Part shown: in pieces, positions 8,633 through 17,900 of the stretch
How positions within the stretch are numbered: position 1 is the first letter of the stretch
Layout of the letters: the number at the start of each line of letters is the position of its first letter
Assembly (NCBI GenBank): GCA_020850615.1
Contig: JADZEI010000085.1
Location: forward strand, 62,001-126,000
From: Dehalococcoidia bacterium
GTDB taxonomy: Bacteria; Chloroflexota; Dehalococcoidia; Tepidiformales; Tepidiformaceae
DNA: 64,000 nt
Reading direction: 5' to 3'
Translations under genes and position numbers: made by a program
The notes under the pieces: generated by a model
The model's database searches: none
The model's input: the letters and a program-made list of their open reading frames with translations, nothing else
Told to the model about the DNA's origin: nothing

Positions 8633-8946
8633 TGGACGGTGATGAGCGCCGTGCCCTGTTCGTTCATCTGCCGGTAGAGCCGCTGGAGGAAGGCGAGGTC
8701 GCTGGTGAACAGGTTCTCGATCTCGTACGGGGTCACCTGGGTTATCGACCCGAGCCGAGTGATGACGCGGGCCAGGAGGATGACCACGAGGTAGGCCTGG
8801 TTCTGGCGCACGCGCGGATCCCGGAGCGGGGCGATTTCGTCCATCGCGGTGGCGAGCCGCATGGTGCCGCTGCGATGGAGGTTGCCTTCGGCATCGACAT
8901 AGCCGCGCGGGAGCGTGAACTCGAACTCAGTTTGGAGACCTGCCAT
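8542..8946 (-). CDS. Tail assembly chaperone-like protein (G frame)
   Basis: A 134-residue protein opening with QTEFEFTLPRGYVDAEG, a segment common to small proteins following tube genes in contractile injection clusters. It has a helical middle (AYLVVILLARVITRLG) and a C-terminal C-P-E-C pair that may be part of a metal knuckle with residues supplied elsewhere. It lies between the two tube genes, the position held by tail assembly chaperones in phages. The last 12 residues after the poly-G run are replaced by the downstream frame if a -1 shift occurs. Stop TAG at 8542-8544. The ATG at 8946 has only a weak upstream G-rich stretch. Confidence 0.75.
   Translation of the reverse strand: MAGLQTEFEFTLPRGYVDAEGNLHRSGTMRLATAMDEIAPLRDPRVRQNQAYLVVILLARVITRLGSITQVTPYEIENLFTSDLAFLQRLYRQMNEQGTALITVQCPECATEVEVDLSSLGGSLATPSNDFTRR
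8581..8587 (-). promoter_or_regulatory. Putative -1 programmed frameshift site G GGG GGG
   Basis: Read on the minus strand, the zero frame is CTG GGG GGG TCG, so the heptamer G GGG GGG fits the X XXY YYZ slippery pattern exactly. Slipping back one base gives GGG GGG GTC and enters the frame encoding the conserved YPLERLYEEV core. The zero-frame stop comes 36 bases downstream. Phage tail genes commonly make their assembly chaperones this way, between the tube and tape-measure genes. Confidence 0.65.
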
Positions 8947-8960
8947 TTACTACCCCAAAC

Positions 8961-9006
8961 GGGGTGTCCGCGCGGACCGGCACTGGCCGGCACTCGCGGA
9001 CACCCC
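8961..9006 (-). promoter_or_regulatory. 12-bp stem-loop between tube 1 and the chaperone gene
   Basis: GGGGTGTCCGCG at 8961-8972 pairs perfectly with CGCGGACACCCC at 8995-9006 across a 22-base loop. It fills the 86-base gap between the tube 1 stop and the next start. No T-run follows on either strand, so it is not a classic terminator. It could stabilise the tube mRNA 3' end or reduce read-through so that tube subunits outnumber chaperone. Confidence 0.6.
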
Positions 9007-9032
9007 GCCGATGGTGCATCCCGGGACGGGAG

Positions 9033-9497
9033 CTACTTCACGCGAACGATGTACTCGTGGACGATCGTCAGCTCTTCGATGCCCACGGAGTTGTCGTCGG
9101 ACTTGATCGACGGCCCGGAGATCTTGGACGGCCAGGCGCGCTCGAAGTTCCAGCGCGCGACTTCCGTGCCTTCCTGGTCGTACATGATGATGGAGCCCTC
9201 CATGCGCGCGGCCTGGACGTTCCCGTCTTCAACCTGCTTGCGCCAGTCCCACATGTCCATGCTGGCGGTGATGCCGCGCTTGAGAGTGATGTCGCCCCAC
9301 TTCAGGCGACCCGGGATCTTGCGGGTCAGCTCCTTGCCCGCTTCGCCCATGACCTTGTGGTCGATGACTTCGGACTCGGAACCGATGCCGGAGGCCTCCG
9401 TGAAGAAGCCTTTGATGGTGCCGCCACCGACGTCCAGGAAGAAGTTGAAAGAAACAAGCGGGTCGCTGCCCGGCATGACGTCCTTTGCGGTAGGCAT
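9033..9497 (-). CDS. eCIS inner tube protein 1 (gp19-like, major tube subunit)
   Basis: A 154-residue tail tube protein. The order of motifs is FNFFLDVGGGTIKGFF, ASGIGSESEVIDHKVMGE, PGRLKWGDITLKRGITA, MDMWDWRKQVEDG and a C-terminal strand ending EYIVRVK. It follows the sheath gene by 26 bases, the standard sheath-tube order, so it is probably the repeated tube subunit, while the paralogue at 7952-8407 caps the hub end. Start ATG at 9497 has a purine-rich AAAGGAGAAC upstream. A stem-loop after the stop separates it from the less abundantly needed chaperone. Confidence 0.95.
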   Translation of the reverse strand: MPTAKDVMPGSDPLVSFNFFLDVGGGTIKGFFTEASGIGSESEVIDHKVMGEAGKELTRKIPGRLKWGDITLKRGITASMDMWDWRKQVEDGNVQAARMEGSIIMYDQEGTEVARWNFERAWPSKISGPSIKSDDNSVGIEELTIVHEYIVRVK

Positions 9498-9523
9498 GGT
9501 GTTCTCCTTTCCTCCTCAGGCGC

Positions 9524-11065
9524 CTAGGCTTCCGGCGACCACTGGCTGATCTTGATGATAACGAATTCGGCGGGCTTCACGGGTGCGATGCCGATTTCGA
9601 CGTTCAGCTGGCCCACGTCGCGCGTCGCGAGCGGGTTGTTCTCGGCGTCGCACTTCACGTAGAAGGCCTGGTCCGGGGATGCGCCGAAGAGCGCGCCCTG
9701 CATCCAGACGATCTTGAGGAAGGCGCTGATGTCGCGCTTGACGCGCTCCCAGAGCGCCATGTCGTTCGGTTCGAAGACGACCCACTGCGTGCCGTTGTAG
9801 AGCGACTTCTCGACGTAGTTGAAGAGGCGGCGGACGTTGAGGTAGCGCCAGGCCGGGTCGCTCGAAAGGGTGCGCGCGCCCCAGACGCGGATGCCGCGGC
9901 CGGGGAAGACGCGGATGCAGTTCAGTCCGACCGGGTTGAGCACGCCCTGCTCGTTGTGCGTGAGCGAGAGCTCGAGCCCGAGGGCGCCGCGGATGACTTC
10001 GTTCGCCGGGGCCTTGTGGACGCCGCGCTCGCCGTCGGAGCGGGCCCAGATGCCGGCCATGTGGCCGGAGGGCGGGATAAACATCGTGGTGCTGGCGGCG
10101 CCGGGAGTCGGGTTCGCGACCTGGATCCACGGGTAGTACGCGGCGGCGTACTTGCTGTCGTAGTTCGTCTCGGCCATGCGCCAGTTGTACGCCTGCTGGG
10201 CGTTCAGGCCGGGCAGCGGGTCGATGATGGCGACGCGGTCACCCATGCGCTCGCAGTGGGCGATCATGGCGAGCTGGACGGCCTTGACGCCGTCCTTGTC
10301 GAGGACGCCGGCCTGGTAGGCGGCCATGATGTCTGGCGCGCAGACCATGGTGACCTGGTCGATCGCTTCGAGGCCGCCGAGGCCGGTGCGCTCGAGCACG
10401 TCGCCGTCGTACAGGGCCGGCGAGATGGCGGCCTGGACGTTGGCGAGGGCGGTGCTGGTGGGCACAGTGAGGGCGTAGGTGCCGGGAGCGGGGAGCCGCT
10501 CAGGGGCGGCAACGCCGGCGACGCGCACCTCTTCGAGGGTGACGAGCTGGGACTGCTTGTTCACCACCTCGAGGACGTTCTTGGCGCCCCGGGCGAAGGT
10601 CAGGCCTTCGAACTTCTCTTCCTGGCCGCCGCGCTTGATGGTCAGGTTGAAGGACTCATCCGGGCCTTCGGCGATGTCCATGCTAATCGGGTCACCGCCG
10701 GCTTCGCGGGCGATGGCCTTCAGCGTGGTGGGGTTACCGGCGGCGCGGGCCGGGAGCTCGGCGACGGCCGACGGGGCGGCAGGCGCCTCGCCGGCGTCCT
10801 CGCTACCGACGCGGACGACGAAGCAGAGGCTGCCGCCGTTGTTGAAGTAGCCATAGACGGCGTGCGCGAGGTAGGCGCCGGGGATGAACCCGCCGTACGT
10901 CTCCACGAACTGGGTCCAGTTCGCGATCATGGTCGCCTGCCCGATCGGGCCCTTTTCGGCGACGCCGAGGAAGGCCGCAACGGCCGTCCCTACGCCTTCG
11001 ATTGGCTTGGAACCTTTGTCTACCTCTTCGACGTAGACACCCGGAGTCAGATAGGCCGTTGCCAC
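9524..11065 (-). CDS. eCIS contractile sheath protein
   Basis: A 513-residue sheath protein. The start GTG at 11065 (GTG GCA ACG GCC) is supported by AAGGAG eight bases upstream. The N-terminus YLTPGVYVEEVDKGSKPI is the family hallmark; GVGTAVAAFLGVAEKGP and the C-terminal RDVGQLNVEIGIAPVKPAEFVII segment, which makes the inter-subunit handshake strands, are also typical. A divergent insert domain occupies roughly residues 110-290. It is the only sheath gene here, and it starts a stretch with its own likely promoter upstream, in keeping with the many copies needed. Confidence 0.97.
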   Translation of the reverse strand: MATAYLTPGVYVEEVDKGSKPIEGVGTAVAAFLGVAEKGPIGQATMIANWTQFVETYGGFIPGAYLAHAVYGYFNNGGSLCFVVRVGSEDAGEAPAAPSAVAELPARAAGNPTTLKAIAREAGGDPISMDIAEGPDESFNLTIKRGGQEEKFEGLTFARGAKNVLEVVNKQSQLVTLEEVRVAGVAAPERLPAPGTYALTVPTSTALANVQAAISPALYDGDVLERTGLGGLEAIDQVTMVCAPDIMAAYQAGVLDKDGVKAVQLAMIAHCERMGDRVAIIDPLPGLNAQQAYNWRMAETNYDSKYAAAYYPWIQVANPTPGAASTTMFIPPSGHMAGIWARSDGERGVHKAPANEVIRGALGLELSLTHNEQGVLNPVGLNCIRVFPGRGIRVWGARTLSSDPAWRYLNVRRLFNYVEKSLYNGTQWVVFEPNDMALWERVKRDISAFLKIVWMQGALFGASPDQAFYVKCDAENNPLATRDVGQLNVEIGIAPVKPAEFVIIKISQWSPEA

Positions 11066-11098
11066 AGGGGGAATCTCCTTGGTGCGCGATGCGGCGCA

Positions 11099-11129
11099 AT
11101 ACTACCAGTTCAAGAGGCGAATTGGACAA
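11099..11129 (-). promoter_or_regulatory. Candidate promoter for sheath/tube genes
   Basis: The 97-base gap upstream of the sheath gene is noticeably AT-richer than its surroundings. On the minus strand TGG TAGTAT gives an extended -10 box (11099-11107). A weak -35 (TTGTCC, 11124-11129) lies 19 bases upstream. Transcription would begin near 11092, leaving a leader of about 27 bases that contains the AAGGAG site. Confidence 0.4.
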
Positions 11130-11162
11130 CCCCATATCGTTCTTGTAACCGGGTTGTAGAAT

Positions 11163-11981
11163 TTACCGGACGGAGATGTCATAACTCTCCGATGGTACGA
11201 CGATCCGGCGTTCGGTCGTCGCGCCATCGGCATCGCGGGCCACCAGTTCGTACTCCCCGGGCGCGACGTGGTCGAAGGCGAACGCGCCGTCGTCGCCGGT
11301 GACCGCGCGGTGGCGGGTGCCCTTGAGCCCGACTGCGAGCCCCCCGGCGCCTGCGAGGACATCGGTGCCGCGGTAGGCGAACCCGCCCACGCGGAGCGAT
11401 CCTTCGGCCCAATCGTCGTCCTTCGCGCGGACCACCGCCTCGCGTGTGCGGACGATCGGCGCCTCGACGGGCCGGTAGACATCGAGCGGGGCCGTGGCGA
11501 CCCAGGTGATCGATGCGCGCAGCTCGTTGTCGAGCACGCCCCAGAGGTCGGCCGGCTTGGCGTGGAGGTCGGGCGGGGCGGGGCGCAGCAGCACGGCGAC
11601 GGGCGACTCGCGGAGCTGCCCCTGGAGGTGGTCGGCTTCGATGCGCCCGCGCCGGATGGTGCAGCCCATCGCGCTCGCGAGGATGCGGTGCTCGTCGCCG
11701 GGTTCGCGGGACCAGGCCGTGACCATATACGAAAGATCGATGCGCCGCGGCGGGAGCTGGCTCAGCGCGCTGCCGTTCGCGGTGCGCGAGACCATGGGCG
11801 CCTGGTCGCGCATGTCCGGCCGCTCGCGGATGTCGAAGAGGAAGAGGTTGAGCGTCGGCTTGGTCAGCCGGTTCGACCATTCCCGGGTGGGACGGTCGAA
11901 GGCGATGTCGATTTCGCCGCCGATGATCGGCATGTCGGCCACGAGCAGGGACCGCAGGGACTCGGCGACGTCGGCGAACAT
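11163..11981 (-). CDS. Pvc16-type tail cap protein (DUF4255) with C-terminal Ig-like domain
   Basis: A 272-residue protein. Residues 1-190 match the DUF4255/Pvc16 N-terminal family: an opening LRSLLVADMPI, PTLNLFLFDIRER, then LSYMVTAWSREPGDEHRIL. These proteins cap the top of the eCIS tube and sheath. Residues 195-272 look like a carboxypeptidase-regulatory-like beta sandwich (DGAFAFDHVAPGEYEL), an extension seen in several Pvc16 relatives. It lies 3 bases after the DUF4157 gene and 97 bases before the sheath. It is co-directional with both, so it may be the last gene of the upstream transcript. Confidence 0.9.
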   Translation of the reverse strand: MFADVAESLRSLLVADMPIIGGEIDIAFDRPTREWSNRLTKPTLNLFLFDIRERPDMRDQAPMVSRTANGSALSQLPPRRIDLSYMVTAWSREPGDEHRILASAMGCTIRRGRIEADHLQGQLRESPVAVLLRPAPPDLHAKPADLWGVLDNELRASITWVATAPLDVYRPVEAPIVRTREAVVRAKDDDWAEGSLRVGGFAYRGTDVLAGAGGLAVGLKGTRHRAVTGDDGAFAFDHVAPGEYELVARDADGATTERRIVVPSESYDISVR

Positions 11982-11984
11982 GGA

Positions 11985-12854
11985 TTACGCGTGTTCGTCG
12001 TCGGCGTGGTGCTGAGCGTTGCCCGCGAGGACCGCGGTCGCGGTGGCGTCGGCCTCCGCCTCGGAGGAATGGTCGGCGGCGCCAACGGACATCCCGGGGC
12101 CGGTGTTGACCGCGCCGGAGCGCTGCTGGACGACGTGGGTGAGCTCGTGCGCGAGCGTGTGGTGGTCGCTTTCGCTGACGTCGCCCCGGAAGAAGATATC
12201 GCTGCCGGTGGTGAAGGCCTTCGCCGTGATGGAGCGGTTCAGCGAGTCGGCTTCGGCATCGCGGTGGATGCGGACATCGCTGAAGTCGGCACCGAAGCCG
12301 GATTCCATCTGCGAGCGGACGCCGTCGTCGAGGGTGGAGCCGCTGCCCCGGGCGGAGTTGATGCGGTCCTGGATGCCCGCGCTCACCTGTCCGCCTTCGA
12401 GGCCAACCTCGGGGCGCTGGTCGTGCCTGGCCTGGAGCTCCTCTTCGTCGTCGGCGCGCTGGAGGTCACGCTTGCCCTGGAGGGGTTCTTCTTCCTCGCC
12501 GGCGCGCTGGAGGTCATGCTTGCCCTGGAGGGGGTCCTCTTCCTCGCCGGCGCGCTGAAGGTCGTGCTTGCCCTGGAGGGGCTCCTCTTCCTCGCCGGCG
12601 CGCTGGAGGTCGTGCTTGCCCTGGAGGGGTTCTTCTTCCTCGCCGGCGCGCTGGACATCGTGTTTGCCCTGGAGGGGCTCCTCCTCCTCCATACCCTCGC
12701 GCTGGATCATGCGTGCGACGGCGGCGTTGCCGACGTGCCCCTGGATCGACACGAGCGGATGGACGCGCGGCCGTTCGACCGCCGGGGAGCTCGCATCGGC
12801 CCGGTGGCGGGCGACCTGCTCGGGCTCGCTCAGTTGGCTCACGCGGTCTGACAT
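11985..12854 (-). CDS. DUF4157 eCIS core-domain protein with HEXXH motif
   Basis: A 289-residue protein. Residues 55-134 are five 16-residue acidic repeats ending L-Q-R (EEEEPLQGKHDLQRAG). The C-terminal 140 residues are the DUF4157 domain: LDDGVRSQMESGFGADFSDV, RIHRDAEADSLNRSITAKAF, then AHELTHVVQQ with the HEXXH zinc-protease pattern and a later acidic EAEADATA segment. DUF4157 proteins are found almost only with eCIS loci and are commonly effectors or effector-linked. Whether it is cleaved, loaded in the tube or structural cannot be told here. It sits between ATPase and cap genes. Confidence 0.93.
   Translation of the reverse strand: MSDRVSQLSEPEQVARHRADASSPAVERPRVHPLVSIQGHVGNAAVARMIQREGMEEEEPLQGKHDVQRAGEEEEPLQGKHDLQRAGEEEEPLQGKHDLQRAGEEEDPLQGKHDLQRAGEEEEPLQGKRDLQRADDEEELQARHDQRPEVGLEGGQVSAGIQDRINSARGSGSTLDDGVRSQMESGFGADFSDVRIHRDAEADSLNRSITAKAFTTGSDIFFRGDVSESDHHTLAHELTHVVQQRSGAVNTGPGMSVGAADHSSEAEADATATAVLAGNAQHHADDEHA
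12450..12689 (-). repeat. Tandem 48-bp repeat, 5 copies, in the DUF4157 gene
   Basis: Five consecutive in-frame units encode EEEEPLQGKHD(V/L)QRAG with very few changes. A sixth, degenerate unit (DEEELQARHDQRP) follows. The acidic-hydrophobic-basic pattern recurs in DUF4157 proteins of other eCIS loci, from general knowledge. Near-identity at DNA level suggests recent amplification or gene conversion. Confidence 0.95.
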
Positions 12855-12911
12855 CGGCTTCCTCCAGTCGGGCGAATCATAGCGGGTGATGGTGCGGTCG
12901 CGACAGGCATT

Positions 12912-14978
12912 TCACCGGAGCAACCCGGTATATGGCCCGAATTCACTATCGGTCACCATGCGGCCGAGCTTCTGGTACTCGCGGCGGACGGCGCGGATGA
13001 AGTGGGACATGCGGACGTCGCTGGACTCGCTCGCCGCGAGGAAGGCAGCGGCAAGGACGATGTTCCGGATGTTGCCGCCGGCGATCTTGAACTGACGCGC
13101 GAGGAAGGCGAAGTCGACGTCGTCGCCGAGCGGCGTCTCCTTCGGCACGGTGCCCTCCCAGATCCGGCGGCGGTCCTCCTCTTCGGGCATCGGGAAATCG
13201 ATGACGAAGTGGAGGCGGCGGAGGAAGGCGTCGTCCAGGTTCATCTTCAGGTTCGTGGCGAGGATGACCACGCCGGAGTACTCCTCCATGCGCTGGAGCA
13301 GGTAGGCGGTCTCGATGTTGGCGTAGCGGTCGTGGGCGTCCTTCACCTCGGAGCGCTTGCCGAAAAGCGCATCGGCCTCATCGAAGAAGAGGATGGCGCT
13401 CGACGCCTCGGCGTCGCGGAAGATGGCGCCGAGGTTCTTCTCCGTCTCGCCGATGTACTTCGAGACGACGCCCGAGAGGTCGATCTTGTAGAGGTCGAGG
13501 CCGAGCGTGCCGGCAAGCACGTCGGCGGCCATGGTCTTGCCCGTGCCGGAGTTGCCGGCGAAGAGCGCCATGAGCCCTTTGCCCATCGCCAGCCGCCGTT
13601 CGAAGCCCCAGACCTCGTACACCTGGTGGCGGTGCTCGACGTGGGCGCACATCTCACGGAGCTGGTCGCGGGCGTCGCGGGGGAGGATGAGGTCGTCCCA
13701 CTGGTAGTGCGGGCGGATCTTCTTCGCCATGTCGCTGAGGACCGGCGCTGATTGGTCGCGCGCGGCGGCGTAGAGGTCGTCGGGGGTGACGGCGGGCGCC
13801 TGTGGGGCGCGGGCGCGGGCGCGGCCGCGCGCGGCGAGCACCGCGTCGCCGATCTCGCGCGTGCCGAGCCGGAACTTGCCGGCGAGAGACGCGAGCCCGC
13901 CGTCGTCGCCGCCAGGCCATTCGCCGAGTGACTCCGCCCAGAGCTGGACGCGCTCTTCGAACGACGGCGGGTCGGCCATGATCGATACGCCCGGCCAGAG
14001 GAACGGCTCCTTCGTGCCGATCAGCACGAGCGGCGCGAGCCACTCCTCGCGCAGGCGGGCGCGGAGGGCGGCGGCGTCGGCCGGCGAGAGCTCGTCCGCA
14101 CCGGTGAGGAGCACGGTCGCGTCCTGGAGGGCGCCTTCGCGCAGGGCGACCGTGAGCGCCGGGCCGGCGCCGAGCTCGGCGCTCAGGGCCTGGATGCGGA
14201 CCTCGAGCAGCCCCACACCTGCGCCGGCGGCGAGGCAGCTGGCCGCAGCTTCGCGCGCGGCGACATCGGGGCCGTGGAGGACGACGACGGGCGGCTGGAG
14301 CGCGATCGCGGGTAGGGCCGCGAGCTCCGCGACCGCCGAGACGGGCGCGGCGTCGCGCGCGGGCAGGATGCGGGCGAACGGCTGGAGTTGCGGGTCGAGG
14401 TCGTCGCGGCCGGAGAGGAACCCCGCGATGCGCGGGTCGAGCGAGAGGGAGCGCGCGAGCAGGGGCGTGGCGGGCTGGCCGGGCTCGTCGTGGACGGCGA
14501 TAAGCCGCAGGCGGCGGAGCGCGGCGCCGGGTTCGAAGCACGACCCGGCGGCGGCCTGGCAGGCGGGCGATTCCAGCAGCCGGGTGGCGAGCTCCACCCG
14601 CGGGCGCTTCTTGGAGACGTCGTCCTGGGCGTACGAGATGAGCCGTTCGAGGCCGAGGTCGGATTCGACGGCGTGGCAGAGCGCGAGGAGGCGGCGTTCG
14701 AACGAGCCGAGCCCTGCCATCTTCGCGAGGCGCACCATGCGGGCGTCCGCTTCGATCACGGCATCGAGCGCGGCTGCGAGCTCGTCGCGGTGGGCGGCCC
14801 ATTCCGCGCCGGGATCGGGCTGGTCCTCGTCGCGCAGCCGGTCGGCCTCGCGGTCGCCGATGTAGAGCCCGCGGTACTCGTCTTCGCCGACGGGGATCCC
14901 GGCCGCCCGCATCCGGTCGACTTCGTGTGAAAGCAGGGCGCGGATGGCGGCCGCGGCCGCCGGCTCAGCCACCGCCAC
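12912..14978 (-). CDS. eCIS AAA+ ATPase (Afp15/Pvc15 type)
   Basis: A protein of about 688 residues. The C-terminal third is a single AAA+ module: Walker A GNSGTGKT near residue 474, Walker B AILFFDEADALFG near 529, then sensor-1 VVILATNLKMNLDDAFLRR and a C-terminal lid. The first 430 residues are a helical region with a degenerate second ATPase-like fold (VVVLHGPDVAAREAAASCL). This two-part build is typical of Afp15/Pvc15, needed for assembly of injection systems. The GTG at 14978 (or GTG 14972) overlaps the end of the FHA-C39 gene, indicating coupling. The open frame further upstream lies inside that gene and is unlikely to be translated. Confidence 0.92.
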   Translation of the reverse strand: MAVAEPAAAAAIRALLSHEVDRMRAAGIPVGEDEYRGLYIGDREADRLRDEDQPDPGAEWAAHRDELAAALDAVIEADARMVRLAKMAGLGSFERRLLALCHAVESDLGLERLISYAQDDVSKKRPRVELATRLLESPACQAAAGSCFEPGAALRRLRLIAVHDEPGQPATPLLARSLSLDPRIAGFLSGRDDLDPQLQPFARILPARDAAPVSAVAELAALPAIALQPPVVVLHGPDVAAREAAASCLAAGAGVGLLEVRIQALSAELGAGPALTVALREGALQDATVLLTGADELSPADAAALRARLREEWLAPLVLIGTKEPFLWPGVSIMADPPSFEERVQLWAESLGEWPGGDDGGLASLAGKFRLGTREIGDAVLAARGRARARAPQAPAVTPDDLYAAARDQSAPVLSDMAKKIRPHYQWDDLILPRDARDQLREMCAHVEHRHQVYEVWGFERRLAMGKGLMALFAGNSGTGKTMAADVLAGTLGLDLYKIDLSGVVSKYIGETEKNLGAIFRDAEASSAILFFDEADALFGKRSEVKDAHDRYANIETAYLLQRMEEYSGVVILATNLKMNLDDAFLRRLHFVIDFPMPEEEDRRRIWEGTVPKETPLGDDVDFAFLARQFKIAGGNIRNIVLAAAFLAASESSDVRMSHFIRAVRREYQKLGRMVTDSEFGPYTGLLR

Positions 14979-17900
14979 CGAAGCAGGCCGTGACGGTGAT
15001 TGAGGCGTTACTCGGGGCGAACAGGCCGGAGTCCGGTGTGAAGAAGGCCGTGATGACGTGGTCGGTGCAGCCTTCGGCTGGCGCCGACAGGATGGTGTCG
15101 TACAGGTAGGCCGAGCCGCTGAAGACGGTCGCACTGCCGAGGTCCCCGTCCTGGTCCGAAGTGAATGCGACGGTCCCCTGGGGCTGCGGTGAGCCGAAGC
15201 CCGGACGGATGACATAGGCGTAGATGTAGACGTAATCCGATCCGCCTTCGGAGGGGTCGGCGAAGACAGCCGTCTGCGAGAGCGCCTGGACGGTGAAGGC
15301 TGTGGTCGCGGACTGCGACGCGGCGAAGGTCGAATCGCCGAGGTAGCTGGCGTAGAGCTGGTAGTTCGCGGGGTTGGCCGGGAAGGCGCTGCCGCAGAAG
15401 TAGATCCATGCGCTGCCGCCCGAGATGGTGCCGCTGGCGATGACCGTGGGGTTCGCTTCGAGCCGGAGCTCGACCGTGCCCGTCGCGGCTGCGTCCGACA
15501 CCTCGACGTAGGCGTAGGTGCAGTCGGCGTCTGTCATGACACTGGTGTAGGGGAGCGAGATCAGGGTGGAGGTGGGTGCGAGGCCCGGATTCACCAACAG
15601 TTCTGGTGAGTATGCCGCGAAATAGTAGCTCGTGCCCCAGTGGTACGCCCAGAACGAGTGGGGCCCTGGGCCGAGGGTGATGGTGACGCTCGCCGTGTCG
15701 CCAAAAGCGAACGCGGAGGTGAGGTAGGTGTCGCCGTCATAGAAGTCGACGAGCCCAAAAGGCTCGCCGGTGACGGGGGACAGGGTCGCGACCAGGGTCA
15801 CGTCCGAAAGGGGCGGTGGGTCCCCCGGGGATACCCCGAGGGTCACGCCCGAGAGGGTCGAGGCACTGCCGCCTCCGCCCTCCCCGCACCACTGGATCAT
15901 CAGGTCTACGGTCTCGCTCGTGGACGGTCCGTAGGTCCCGTCGCCGCTGTACTGCGCCCAGAACGAATACGCGCCGGGGTACGGGATGACGACGTCGGTA
16001 AAGAAGGAGCCGCCGGAGTTCGTTTCCGTGGAGCCCGCCGGTGAACCATCCATGTAGAGCTGGATGAACCCGCCCACGACCGGTGTCTCGTCCAGCTCCG
16101 AAAGCATGCCCCAGAAGGGAATGAAGCCGGAACCTCCGCCGTAACAGGGTGTGACTTCGGAGTCCAGGTACATTTCCAGCATCGTCGAAACGATCGGCGG
16201 CGAGGTCGGCGTGGCCGTTGCCGTGGCCGTGGGCACCGACACCGCGACCGACTGCGGCGGCGCGGGCGTGCACAGCGCGCCGTTGCACGCGGAAGCGCTC
16301 ACGGAGACGGTGCCGCTCGTCGCGCGCTGCGTGCTGAAGGTCGAGTCGGCCGTCGAACCGGAGGACGGGCTTCCTCCGCCCGCGGACCACTGGACGCTGG
16401 TGAACGGCGTGGTCGCGGAGACGCTGCAGGTGACGACGCCAACGCCGGCGACGTTCTGCGCCGAGCAAACCATGCCCACGTTCTGGGGCGCGGTGGAGAC
16501 AGGCGTCACGCCACTCGGCGTGGTCGCGGTTGCGGGTGGTGGCGTCACCGTCCCGTCTCCGCCGGCACTGAAGTCGACGACGACCTGGCGGGAGGAGCTC
16601 GTGCAGAGCGTGCCGTTGCAGGCAGCCATCTGGATGGTCGCGGTCGTGTTCGATGTGAACGTCGTGGTGAACGCGACCTGGCCCGCGGCGGCCGCGTAGG
16701 CGAGGTCGTTCACGCTCCAGCGGGTGGAGTTGTACTGGCCCTGGACCTGTGCGGTGCAGCTGACTGTCGCGAGCTGCGGCGTTTGCTGGTAAGCCGTGCC
16801 GCAGGCGACGTTCACCGCCTGTGGCGCCGTCCCGCCGGGTGAGGCGGTGCCTGTTGGCGAGGTGGTCCCGGTCGGGGAGGCCGTGCCCGTGCCGGTCGGA
16901 GTGCCGCCGGCCGGGGTGGTGCCTGTGGGCGAGGGGGTGCCGCTGCCGGTCGGGCTGGCGCTGGCGCCGGGCGACCCGGTGCCGGTGCCGGAGGCGTTGG
17001 CGCTCGGGGAGCTGCCCTGCTGCGCCGTCACGCTCGTCCGCGGCGCGTCGGGTGACGGGGTGACGTCGGTGCGCGTGGTCGTGGTCGGCCCGGCTTCGTC
17101 CGCCGGGTCGTACTCCATCTCGACGACGAGCGGGCCGTTGCTCTCCTCGGTCTTGATCGTCACGCCGCCGTCCTGGTCGTAGCTATGGAGGGTGAACTCG
17201 GCCGGGCCGCCGTCGGAATCGAGCGCTTCGATCTTGTAGTCCTCGGCGCGGCCGGGAAGGGTGATCTGGTTGACCCCGGCCCCGGCCGGCGGCGGGCTCT
17301 CGACGCAGTTGGGGTCGCGCCAGGCGATCTTGCTGTCGTAGGTCGCGCCGGGGATGCCGTTCTGGGCGGCGGCCTCGGCCTCTTCCGGCGTGCCCGAATT
17401 GAGCGTCCCTACGACACGCCCTTCCTTATCGGTGATGCGGACGCGGACGTCGCTCGGGGCGGTCACGACGATGGCGCTGAGGTCGCTGGACGGCTCGAAC
17501 TTGACCGAGCTCAGCACCTTGCCGGCATAGACGTCGAGCGTGGTGCGGTCTCTGTAGAAGGGGTCGTTGATCAGGATCTGGTCGCCGTCGAGGCCCACCG
17601 CCGCGATCCAGTGGCCGGGCACTTCGAGCACGATAGGGCGGCCGGCGCGCAACTCAGAGCGCACCTCGTCGTCCGAACCGGTGCCGATGCCGGCGAAGCG
17701 CACCGTGCGCGTGCCCGGCCGGGTCTCGGCGATTTCGGCGGAGAGCTGGTTCGCGGCGGTCCAGATGACGTCGCCATAGATGTAGCCCTGGCTCACCCAG
17801 CCGCGGTCGGTCTTGCGCGCCTGGCCGTTGAACCAGGCGTTTACGGTCTCCGGCGAGAGCTCCGAACCATCGGGCATGGTCACGATTTCGAACAGGGCGA

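Noticed and set aside
12450-12689. CRISPR array
   Set aside because: The 48-bp repeats are contiguous, in frame and without unique spacers; they are coding repeats of the DUF4157 protein. The 93-bp repeats at 3495-4700 are rejected for the same reason.
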